Both the position numbers and the translations under genes were made by a program. Positions 36,777-44,192 of a DNA stretch of 64,000 nt are shown piece by piece. The notes beneath the pieces are model-generated. The model saw only the letters and a program-made list of their open reading frames with translations, searched no databases and was not told the origin of the DNA. This stretch comes from VAZQ01 sp963763365 (GTDB lineage: Bacteria; Pseudomonadota; Alphaproteobacteria; Rhizobiales; Xanthobacteraceae). Every line of letters starts with the position of its first letter. The stretch's first letter is position 1. The stretch spans positions 645,999 to 709,998 of the forward strand of contig CAVXOE010000009.1 in NCBI GenBank assembly GCA_963763365.1, written 5' to 3'.

Positions 36777-38024
36777 ATGGGCGAGGAACGCGAGGTTCCG
36801 GAGCACCGTCACGACATTCCTCCGGCTCCCTCGCGCCGAAGTCAGCGCGGCCTCGATTGGTTTGTCTTTTTCCTCGCAGATGTGCAGACCGGTTTTGTCC
36901 CCTTCATTGCGGTCTTTCTGACGACTCAGCACTGGACGCAGTCCGAGATCGGTTTTGCCCTGACGGTCGGCGGGCTCGTCGCGCTGGTCGGTCAGATACC
37001 GGGCGGCGCTCTGGTCGATGCTGTCCGGTCGGAGCGGCTGCTCGCGGGACTGGCGGTCGTCGCGGTCGGCGTTAGTTCACTCGCGCTGGTCATCTATCCC
37101 ACGTCCGAAATTGTCCTCGGCGCAGCGATCCTGCAGGCCGGAGCAAACTGTCTGATGGCTCCCGCGATAGCGGCGATCAGTCTTGGTCTCGTCGGCCACG
37201 CGGCGGTCAGCGTGCGGCTTGGGCGCAATGCACGATTTACCGCCATTGGATCGATCGTCGCTGCTGCCGCGATGGGGTTGTGGGGGCAATGGTTCTCGAA
37301 TCATACGGTGTTTCTCGTCACTGCTGCCCTGTGCGTTCCGGCTCTGGTCGCAATCTGCTTCATTCGAGGTGAGGAGATTGACGTCGAACGCGCGCACGGC
37401 GGCAAGGCGGCGAGGCATCCGGGCGAACCGCTGGCAGTCATTCGCAGCTTCGCCCACAACCGACCGCTCGTGACCTTTGCGGTCTGCGCTCTGCTCTTTC
37501 ACCTGGCGAATGCCGCGATGATGCCGCAACTCGCGAGCGCGATTACGGTTCGGTCGGGGGAATGGGCAACGGTGCTGGTCGGCGCGTGTGTCATCGTCCC
37601 GCAACTGGTCGTCGCGACGCTTTCGCCCTGGATCGGCTACCGGGCCCAAGCAGTGGGACGTCGGCGACTGATCCTGGCGAGTTTTGCGGCATTGGCTGTT
37701 CGCGGTGCGCTCTTTGCGATCGTCGACAACCCATTCTTGCTGGTCGCCCTGCAAATCCTCGACGGGCTCGCGGGAGCTATTCTCAGCGTCATTGTCCCAC
37801 TGGTGATTGCCGACGTCACGCGCGGAACCGGGCACTTCAATCTGGCGGTGGGCACGGTCGGCGCCGGCACGGGAATTGGCGCCGCGCTCAGCATGACGCT
37901 CGGCGGTCAGATCAGCACCGCCTTCGGCAGCAGCGCCGCGTTCCTTGTGCTGGCCGGGCTCGCCGCGCTGGGATTTACGCTGGCGCTGATGCTGATGCCG
38001 GAAACCCGGCCGCAAGAAAGCTGA
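36777..38024 (+). CDS. MFS transporter
   Basis: A 415-residue protein with about 12 hydrophobic segments. It opens with a 25-residue polar leader, then WFVFFLADVQTGFVPFIAVF and ALVGQIPGGALVDAVRSERL (the motif-A region). The second half begins near FAVCALLFHLANAAMMPQLA. It starts 10 nt after the activator gene on the same strand and stops 12 nt before the convergent hemW end. The substrate is unknown. It interrupts a block that is otherwise housekeeping, so it could be a later insertion. The frame is intact. Confidence 0.87.
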   Translation: MGEEREVPEHRHDIPPAPSRRSQRGLDWFVFFLADVQTGFVPFIAVFLTTQHWTQSEIGFALTVGGLVALVGQIPGGALVDAVRSERLLAGLAVVAVGVSSLALVIYPTSEIVLGAAILQAGANCLMAPAIAAISLGLVGHAAVSVRLGRNARFTAIGSIVAAAAMGLWGQWFSNHTVFLVTAALCVPALVAICFIRGEEIDVERAHGGKAARHPGEPLAVIRSFAHNRPLVTFAVCALLFHLANAAMMPQLASAITVRSGEWATVLVGACVIVPQLVVATLSPWIGYRAQAVGRRRLILASFAALAVRGALFAIVDNPFLLVALQILDGLAGAILSVIVPLVIADVTRGTGHFNLAVGTVGAGTGIGAALSMTLGGQISTAFGSSAAFLVLAGLAALGFTLALMLMPETRPQES

Positions 38025-38035
38025 TCTCTTCGGCG

Positions 38036-39198
38036 TTACGCCGCGAGATCGGCGACCACCGCGTCGAGCAGCGGAAAGCCCGCGAGCGTCACCCGCAGCA
38101 TGCCGTCCGCCGTGGTTTCGACCGCGCCCTGCTCGGCGAGCAGCGCAATGCGCCGCGGATTGAGCGGCGCGCCCGGAGAGTTGTGCGTAGCGCGCCGGGT
38201 CGATGCCCTCGGCAAGCCGCAGGCCCATCAGCAGGAACTCGTCGCTACGCTCTTCTCGCATGAGCAGATCATCCGTGACGACGCCGTGGCCCGACGCCTC
38301 GACCCGCATCAGCCAGCTTTCCGGACGCTTCTCGGTCGCGGTGGCATGGCGTTCGCCGTCGATATCGAGCCGGCCGTGCGCGCCCGGACCGATGCCGGCA
38401 TATTCGTGCGCGCGCCAGTAGACGAGGTTATGCCGGCACTCGGCGCCGGGCCGCGCATGGTTGGAAATCTCGTAGGCCGGAAGGCCCGCGGCTGCGCACA
38501 CGTCCTGCGTCGTGTCGTAGAACGCGCGCGCCGGTGTCTTCGTCGGGCGTGGCGAGCTTGCCGGCCTTGTGCAACGCAAAGAACGGCGTGTCGGGCTCGA
38601 TGGTGAGCTGATAGAGCGACAGATGCTCGCCGGCTTCCGCGATGGCGTGCTTGAGCTCGGTGGCCCAGGCCGCCGGCGTCTGGCGCGGCCGCGCGTAGAT
38701 CAGGTCGAACGAATAGCGATCGAAGTTTGCGCGCGCGACCGCGACCGCGTCGAGCGCCTCGCGCGCGGTGTGCAGGCGGCCAAGCTCTTTGAGCGCGGCG
38801 TCGTCGAGCGCCTGCACGCCGAGCGACACGCGGTTGACGCCGGCCGCGCGATAGCCGCGAAAGCGCGTCGCCTCGACGCTCGATGGATTGGCCTCGAGCG
38901 TGACTTCGACATCGGGCGCGACAGTCCAATGGCGTGCGATGGCGTCGAGAATTGCCCCGACGGTCGCGGGCTGCATCAGCGACGGCGTGCCGCCGCCGAA
39001 GAAGATGGTCGAGACCGTGCGGCCGGGCACCCGCGCGGCGGTCGCGGCGATCTCGGCGGTGAATGCGCGCGCGAATCGCTCCTGGTCGATGGCGGCATGG
39101 CGGACGTGGCTGTTGAAGTCGCAGTACGGGCACTTCGACAGGCAGAACGGCCAGTGGATGTAGACGCCGAATTTCTGCGCGATCTCAGCGCTGCCCAA
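38036..39198 (-). CDS. hemW: HemW, heme chaperone / radical-SAM protein (CPO-like), frameshifted
   Basis: Radical SAM protein of about 385 residues related to oxygen-independent coproporphyrinogen oxidase. It begins GSAEIAQKFGVYIHWPFCLS and has the cluster motif CLSKCPYCDFNSH (CX3CX2C), then TIFFGGGTPSLM and VNRVSLGVQALDDAALKELG. The HemW-specific C-terminal part contains NLVYWRAHEYAGIGPGAHGR. The start is TTG 39198, overlapping the rdgB stop by 14 bp. Breaks lie near 38545 and 38180; after correction it ends at 38036 (VADLAA). HemW proteins bind heme rather than oxidising coproporphyrinogen. Confidence 0.9.
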
Positions 39199-39793
39199 GA
39201 CACGCCTCCGCGAGCTTGAGGAACGCGCGCGCGCGGTGCGACAGGCCTTTGCCGCGCGGCGGCAGGCCGTGCTTCTCGTCGCTCGGCATTTCGCCGAAGG
39301 TGCGGGCGTGGCCGTCGGGCAGGAACATCGGATCGTAGCCGAAGCCAAGCGTGCCGCGCGGCGGCCAGACGAGCGTGCCGTCGACCCGCGCCTCGAAATC
39401 CTCGGTGTGGCCATCCGGCCAGGCGACGCACAGCGCCGAGACGAAATGTGCCTTGCGTCGATCGGGCGTCACCGCGCCGCGCGCGCGCAGCTCATCTTCG
39501 ACGCGCTGCATGGCGTGTGCGAAATCCTTGTCCTGACCGGCCCAGCGCGCCGAATAGATCCCGGGCTCGCCGTTGAGCGCATCGACCGCGAGGCCGGAAT
39601 CGTCCGCGAAGGCCGGCAGACCGGACGCAGTGGCGGCGGCCGCCGCCTTGATGCGTGCGTTGTCGTGAAACGTCGTGCCGGTTTCGTCCGGCTCGCCGAG
39701 GCCGAGGTCGCCGGCCGAGACGGCCTCGATACCGTAGGGTGCCAGCAGTTCCCGCATCTCGCGCAGCTTGCCCGGGTTGTGAGTCGCGATCAC
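39185..39793 (-). CDS. rdgB: Inosine/xanthosine triphosphate pyrophosphatase
   Basis: Intact 202-residue Ham1/RdgB nucleotide-sanitising enzyme that hydrolyses ITP, dITP and XTP. Signatures are IATHNPGKLREMRELLAPYG, FADDSGLAVDALNGEPGIYS with its metal-binding Asp residues, GTLGFGYDPMFLPDG and SHRARAFLKL. The start is GTG 39793; the extra N-terminal residues common in the family may lie in another frame just upstream (an ATG occurs at 39803-39805). It overlaps hemW. Confidence 0.95.
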   Translation of the reverse strand: MIATHNPGKLREMRELLAPYGIEAVSAGDLGLGEPDETGTTFHDNARIKAAAAATASGLPAFADDSGLAVDALNGEPGIYSARWAGQDKDFAHAMQRVEDELRARGAVTPDRRKAHFVSALCVAWPDGHTEDFEARVDGTLVWPPRGTLGFGYDPMFLPDGHARTFGEMPSDEKHGLPPRGKGLSHRARAFLKLAEACLGQR

Positions 39794-39820
39794 GACTCTA
39801 CCATCGAGCCGGCGATGCGG

Positions 39821-39923
39821 CTCTGTTCGTCATGGCCGGACTTGTTCCGGCCATCCACGTCTTTGCCGAGGCCGCTTGGGAAGCAGGACGTGGATGCCCG
39901 GGCCAAGCCCGGGCATGACGACT
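39821..39923. repeat. Dispersed palindromic element, copy A3
   Basis: About 100 bp between rdgB and rph. The outer ends are CGTCATGGCCGG and CCCGGGCATGACG. Inner hairpins are GGCCGGACTTGTTCCGGCC and GCCCGGGCCAAGCCCGGGC, and the CCACGT(C)/GACGTGG pair closes the centre. It is related in layout to the elements at 11995, 15979, 49037 and 61318. Confidence 0.75.
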
Positions 39924-39940
39924 GATGGTCCGTGCATCGC

Positions 39941-40654
39941 TCACATCACCGCGATCTTCTGCAGATCGACCAGCTTGGCGATGCCCTTCTTTGCCAGGCC
40001 CAGCAGTTCCATGAACTGCTCCTCGGTGAAGGGTATCTTCTCGGCGGTGCCTTGCACCTCGATGATCCGCGCGGCGCCGGTCAGCACGAAGTTGGCGTCG
40101 GTATCGGCCTCGGAATCCTCCGCGTAGTCGAGATCGAGCACCGGCGTGCCCTGGCAGATGCCGCACGAAACAGCGGCCACATGGTCGCGCAGCGGCTCGC
40201 CCTTCACCATCTCGCGCGTCTTCATCCAGGCGACGCAATCGTGCAGCGCCACCCAGGCGCCGGTGATCGCCGCGGTGCGGGTGCCGCCATCGGCCTGAAT
40301 GACGTCGCAGTCGACGGTGATCTGGCGCTCGCCGAGTGCCTGAAGATCGACGATCGTCCGCAGGCTCCGCCCGATCAGCCGCTGGATCTCGACCGTGCGC
40401 CCATTCTGCTTGCCGGCCGAGGCTTCGCGCCGCGTCCGTTCGAGCGTGGCGCGCGGCAGCATGCCGTATTCGGCGGTGATCCAGCCGCGCGCCTGCCCCT
40501 TGAGCCAGGGCGGCAAGCGATCTTCCAGCGTCGCCGTCACCAGCACCTGGGTGTCGCCGAATTTCACGAAGCACGAGCCCTCGGCGTATTTCACCACGCC
40601 GCGTTCAAGCGAAATGGCGCGCAGCTCGTCGGGTTGTCGCCGGCTCGGCCGCAA
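39941..40654 (-). CDS. rph: Ribonuclease PH
   Basis: Intact 237-residue phosphorolytic exoribonuclease that trims tRNA 3' ends. Signatures are MRPSRRQPDELRAISLERGV, SCFVKFGDTQVLVTATLED, the RTIVDLQALGERQITVDCDV core, and VSCGICQGTPVLDLDYAEDS with the catalytic Asp pair. The start is TTG at 40654, fixed by the strong AAGGAG 7-8 nt upstream and by the normal family N-terminus. rph-rdgB-hemW is a conserved alphaproteobacterial order. The usual hrcA neighbour is replaced by a Bug receptor gene. Confidence 0.95.
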   Translation of the reverse strand: MRPSRRQPDELRAISLERGVVKYAEGSCFVKFGDTQVLVTATLEDRLPPWLKGQARGWITAEYGMLPRATLERTRREASAGKQNGRTVEIQRLIGRSLRTIVDLQALGERQITVDCDVIQADGGTRTAAITGAWVALHDCVAWMKTREMVKGEPLRDHVAAVSCGICQGTPVLDLDYAEDSEADTDANFVLTGAARIIEVQGTAEKIPFTEEQFMELLGLAKKGIAKLVDLQKIAVM

Positions 40655-40771
40655 TGGTGTTCTCCTTCGGTGGCGGCGCGACGCGCCGTTGGGCCTGAAG
40701 CTTTTAGGTGATGCCCGCGCCTGGCCGCAAGCTGCTATATTGGGTTGCGTCGAATTTGACAGGAGTTCGCG

Positions 40772-41758
40772 ATGCCGAATCGGTTGCGGGGCGCGATAGC
40801 GGGCCTGGCGATTCTGGGTTCGCTGGCGGTCCTGAGCGATGCCGCGATCGCCGAGGAGGCCGCCTTTCCGGCGAAACCGGTGCGCGTCCTGGTACCGTTC
40901 CCACCGGGCGGCGCGGTCGACATCGTGGCCCGCACGATCGGTGACGAACTCACCCGGCGCTGGGGCCAATCCGTCGTCATCGAGAACCGGCCCGGCGCCG
41001 GCGGTGTGATCGCGTCGCAGGCCGCCGCCACCTCGGCGCCGGACGGCTATACGCTCATTCTGGTCGCCTCCGGTCATGCGCTCAATCCGCACATCTACGC
41101 CAAGCTGCCGTACGACCCGTTCAACGACTTCGCGCCGATCTCGCTCGTCGGCTCGTCGCCCAACATGCTGCTGGTGCGCAGCAATTCTCCCTTCAGGTCG
41201 GTGACCGACGTACTCGCGGCGGCCCGCCAGCGGCCGGGCTATCTGTCATATGGCCACGCCGGCAACGGCACTTCGCCGCATCTCGCGGGGGAATTGCTTA
41301 AATACATGACCAAGGTCGATATCGGTGCCGTCCCCTACAAGGGTGGCGCGCCGTCGCTGAACGATCTGCTCGGAGGCCACGTCCCGCTGACGTTCAACAA
41401 CATCCCGGAATCGATCGCGCAGATCAAAGCCGGGAAGGTGCGCGCGCTCGGTGTGACGACGGCGGCCCGCTCGGCCGCATTGCCGGAGGTGCCGACCATC
41501 GCGGAAGGCGGCGTCCCGGATTACGACACCGGAGTGTGGTGGGGCTTCCTCGCGCCGGCCGGCATTGCGCCGACGGTGAAGGCGAAGCTCGCGGCGGATA
41601 TCGCGGAGGCGGTGAAAGCGCCGGCGGTGGTGGAGCGGCTGCGCACGCTCGGCGCCGCGCCGATCGGCAGCACACCCGAACAATTCACCGACTTCATCCG
41701 CACCGAGCACGAAAAATGGGGGCCGGTGATTAAGGCCGCCGGCATCAAGGGCGATTGA
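40772..41758 (+). CDS. Bug-family tripartite tricarboxylate transporter substrate-binding protein, copy 1
   Basis: Intact 328-residue periplasmic receptor. A signal peptide (GLAILGSLAVLSDAAIA) is followed by FPAKPVRVLVPFPPGGAVDI, the Bug-family start. Also typical are SVVIENRPGAGGVIASQAAA, DGYTLILVASGHALNPHIYA and DIGAVPYKGGAPSLNDLLGG. Bug proteins bind carboxylates for TctA/TctB permeases, but no tctAB genes are in the window. AGGAG precedes the ATG. It is divergent from rph with a 117-bp gap. Confidence 0.93.
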   Translation: MPNRLRGAIAGLAILGSLAVLSDAAIAEEAAFPAKPVRVLVPFPPGGAVDIVARTIGDELTRRWGQSVVIENRPGAGGVIASQAAATSAPDGYTLILVASGHALNPHIYAKLPYDPFNDFAPISLVGSSPNMLLVRSNSPFRSVTDVLAAARQRPGYLSYGHAGNGTSPHLAGELLKYMTKVDIGAVPYKGGAPSLNDLLGGHVPLTFNNIPESIAQIKAGKVRALGVTTAARSAALPEVPTIAEGGVPDYDTGVWWGFLAPAGIAPTVKAKLAADIAEAVKAPAVVERLRTLGAAPIGSTPEQFTDFIRTEHEKWGPVIKAAGIKGD

Positions 41759-41796
41759 CGGCGCGTGGGACGGGTTGGACGCCGGTCGCCATGCGA

Positions 41797-42759
41797 TCAC
41801 TCCGGCTCGATGCCGGCGTCCTTGATCATCTTGCCCCACTTGACGAGTTGAGCCTTGGTGAAGTCGTCGAGTTCCTTGGGCGAGCTCGAGAATGCCTCGA
41901 AGCCCGCCTGGCCGAGCTTGGATTTCACGTCCGCGCTGTCGATGATCTTGCGCAGTTCGGTGTTGAGCAGCATGACGATGCTGTCGGGCGTGCCTGCGGG
42001 GGCGAAAATGCCGGCCCAGGAATCCATGTCGAAGCCGGCGACGCCCGCCTCGTCGAGCGTCGGCAGTTCGGGAACGAGTGCGCTGCGCTTGATGCGCGAC
42101 ACCGCGAGCGCGTTCAGGCTGCCGGCCGTGACGTGCGGCAGGCCGAGGACCAGGTCGCTGAACATCATCGACACCCGGCCGCCCAGCACGTCATTGATCG
42201 CCGGCGCCGAGCTCTTATAGGGCACATGCAGCATGTCGAGCTCGGCCCAGCGGTTGAGCGTCTCGCCGGCCACGACGCCCGAGGTGTTGCCGCTGGCGAA
42301 CGACAGCTTCTTCGGATTGGCCTTGCCGTAGGCGATCAGTTCCTTGACCGACTTCGCCGGGATGCTGGGATGGGTCACCAGCATCAGCGTGTAGCTGCCC
42401 ATCCGGGTCACCGCGGTGAAGTCCTTCACCGGATCGTAAGCGACGTTCTTCATCAGGTACGGCACCGCCGAATGCGAGCTGTTGGTGCCCATCAGCAGGG
42501 TGTAGCCGTCCGGCGCCGCGCGTGCGACGTACAAGGCTGCGAGTGCGCCATTCGCGCCCGGCCGGGCCTCGATCACGACACTCTGCTTGAGCGCGACGCT
42601 GAGATGCTGAGCCGCGACGCGGGTGATGGTGTCGGTGGCGCTGCCGGGACCGAACGGGACGATGATCGTGATCGGCTTACTCGGATAGGTTTGCGCGTTG
42701 GCGGAGACGCCGAGCAGCGTCAAGCCAGCGGCGATAAGAATACGAAGCAGATGTGGCAT
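41797..42759 (-). CDS. Bug-family tripartite tricarboxylate transporter substrate-binding protein, copy 2
   Basis: A 320-residue periplasmic receptor. I chose ATG 42759 (MPHLLRILIAAGLTLLGVSA, a clear signal peptide) with GAGGGAGGA upstream, instead of the longer frame to 42921. The mature part has YPSKPITIIVPFGPGSATDT, SVVIEARPGANGALAALYVA and LDMLHVPYKSSAPAINDVLG. It is convergent with copy 1 and differs from it considerably, so the two probably have different ligands. No permease gene is nearby. Confidence 0.92.
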   Translation of the reverse strand: MPHLLRILIAAGLTLLGVSANAQTYPSKPITIIVPFGPGSATDTITRVAAQHLSVALKQSVVIEARPGANGALAALYVARAAPDGYTLLMGTNSSHSAVPYLMKNVAYDPVKDFTAVTRMGSYTLMLVTHPSIPAKSVKELIAYGKANPKKLSFASGNTSGVVAGETLNRWAELDMLHVPYKSSAPAINDVLGGRVSMMFSDLVLGLPHVTAGSLNALAVSRIKRSALVPELPTLDEAGVAGFDMDSWAGIFAPAGTPDSIVMLLNTELRKIIDSADVKSKLGQAGFEAFSSSPKELDDFTKAQLVKWGKMIKDAGIEPE

Positions 42760-42935
42760 GCGTCGTTCCTCCCTCGGTGCTGCGAGGTCGCGCCTGCGCG
42801 CTTGTCCGCCTTGACCTGACGGCAACCTTACGAAGTGCCCGATCTGGTCGATGAGGCAGGGCGCACCAACGAGCGGAATAGAGCTTCCGTCAGCCCGAAC
42901 ACAGGAACGACATCGGCTCACGAATCGTGCGACTG

Positions 42936-43712
42936 CTACGGCGTGTAGACGCCGCGATTGTACCAGTGGAAGGAATCGATGCTGACGACCTTTTCGGTGC
43001 CGTCGAACAATGGGCCGAGCCGGCCGCCCGAGGCCTTGTAGGAAAATTCCTTCACGCGGTCCTTCACCGGGACGGTGGCGTTACGCATGATGTCGATGGC
43101 GCTGTCGACCTTGAAGGTCTGGTAGGAGGCCGGGTTCGTCGGGTTGAAGAACTTCACCTCCTGGGTGAGCTTCCTGGCCGCGGCGCGCTGGTACTTCAGG
43201 TGCACTTCGAGCCGCTCGCCGCTTGCCGAGACGAACTCCCAGTTCTCCTCCATCAGCGTGTCCTTGCCGCTCCCGCCGACGACCGCGCGATCGAACTTGT
43301 GCGTGGTGGCGAGCTGGTAGTTGCCGAACGGACCGGGGACGTCCTTGGCATCGGCGGTGAGCCCGCCGATGATCATCTGTCCGTTGTTGCTGGTGCCGGT
43401 CTGCTTGACCGGAATGGCGAGATAGACGAGCCCGCCCGATCCGGTCGCCTGGCCCTTTTCGTCGGTGATGTCGACGCGGTCGATGAAGATCAGGCGCAGG
43501 TTGCAGTCTTTCGCCGGACCCTGCGTGGCGATGTTGGGCTCCCAGCCAACCGGCAGGAACTTGCGCAGCGCCGCATCCGGCACGACGAAATCGAGCTGCA
43601 TGCGGAATTCGGCGTTCTGCTCGACGAAGGTTTCGGCCCGCGCCTGGCCGAAGCCGCCCGTAGTGCCAAGCGCGATCGCTGCCCCGAGGGCCATGGTCTT
43701 GAGCATCGTCAT
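42936..43712 (-). CDS. Exported protein of unknown function (acetoacetate-decarboxylase-fold-like?)
   Basis: Intact 258-residue protein with a signal peptide (ALGAAIALGTTGGFGQARA). The mature part starts FVEQNAEFRMQLDFVVPDAA and continues with the LRKFLPVGWEPNI stretch. The LPxGWEP element followed by a strand-rich IFIDRVDITDEKGQA and VYLAIPVKQ recalls acetoacetate-decarboxylase-like beta folds, but the catalytic lysine context is not evident and I do not claim the activity. No neighbour suggests a pathway. It is preceded upstream (43713-44110) by a dense block of palindromic repeats. Confidence 0.7.
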   Translation of the reverse strand: MTMLKTMALGAAIALGTTGGFGQARAETFVEQNAEFRMQLDFVVPDAALRKFLPVGWEPNIATQGPAKDCNLRLIFIDRVDITDEKGQATGSGGLVYLAIPVKQTGTSNNGQMIIGGLTADAKDVPGPFGNYQLATTHKFDRAVVGGSGKDTLMEENWEFVSASGERLEVHLKYQRAAARKLTQEVKFFNPTNPASYQTFKVDSAIDIMRNATVPVKDRVKEFSYKASGGRLGPLFDGTEKVVSIDSFHWYNRGVYTP

Positions 43713-43730
43713 CTCCCTGTTGGTCCGCGG

Positions 43731-43900
43731 CTAGTGTCGCGGTTCCGACGCTTGTATCCTATTGCAACGCGCCCACCTACAAGCGTCGGAACCAAGCGAC
43801 ACTAGAAACCCTATGATTTCTAGTGCGGCTTTGGATTTGACGTTCCTACGGAGGACTCGCGGCAATGCTGGTGGGAACGTCAAATCCACCGCACTAGTGT
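43731..43900. repeat. Cluster of three consecutive hairpins bounded by CTAG
   Basis: Hairpin 1: arms CTAGTGTCGCGGTTCCGACG (from 43731) and the reverse complement ending at 43805, with a 2-base indel. Hairpin 2: CTAGAAA/TTTCTAG (43803-43822). Hairpin 3: CTAGTGCGG..GGATTTGACG (from 43820) and its complement ending at 43897. Each arm begins or ends in CTAG, so the units share boundary bases. Confidence 0.85.
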
Positions 43901-43966
43901 CGGCCTGCGCTGGACGAGATTATTGGCTAGGCTAACATTACCCGCGTGTTTGTCCCAGGGCGTGTA

Positions 43967-44107
43967 TCCTCATGCTGAGGAGCGACCCATAGCAGGCGCA
44001 GCCTGCGTACACTTGGCTGCGGCGGTCGCGTCTCGAAGCATGGCGGCAAATTCGGTGTCAGCCGCCATCCTTCGAGACGCTCGCTTTGCTCGCTCCTCAG
44101 GATGAGG
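43967..44107. repeat. Nested inverted repeat, Rhizobiales intergenic type, copy C1
   Basis: Outer arms TCCTCATGCTGAGGAGCG (43967) and CGCTCCTCAGGATGAGG (ends 44107). Inner arms GTCTCGAAGCATGGCGG (44030-44046) and CCGCCATCCTTCGAGAC (44062-44078) differ at one base. This sequence type is common in Bradyrhizobium-group genomes. It lies just upstream of the histidine kinase gene. Confidence 0.8.
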
Positions 44108-44192
44108 TCCGAGCAGCTCGGCCTTCAGTCGCGAAAATGGGAGATCGCCCATCAGCGCATCGTCCGAAAGCCGGCCGCTTCTTGCGCCTGCG

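Noticed and set aside
37077..38579. 500-codon minus-strand frame joining hemW and the region opposite the MFS gene
   Set aside because: Only its first part (about 38180-38545) is real HemW sequence. The rest is antisense to a well-formed 12-helix transporter and has no domain character.
43731..44107. CRISPR array
   Set aside because: The repeats are inverted pairs of different sequence, not direct repeats with regular spacers, and no cas gene is present.
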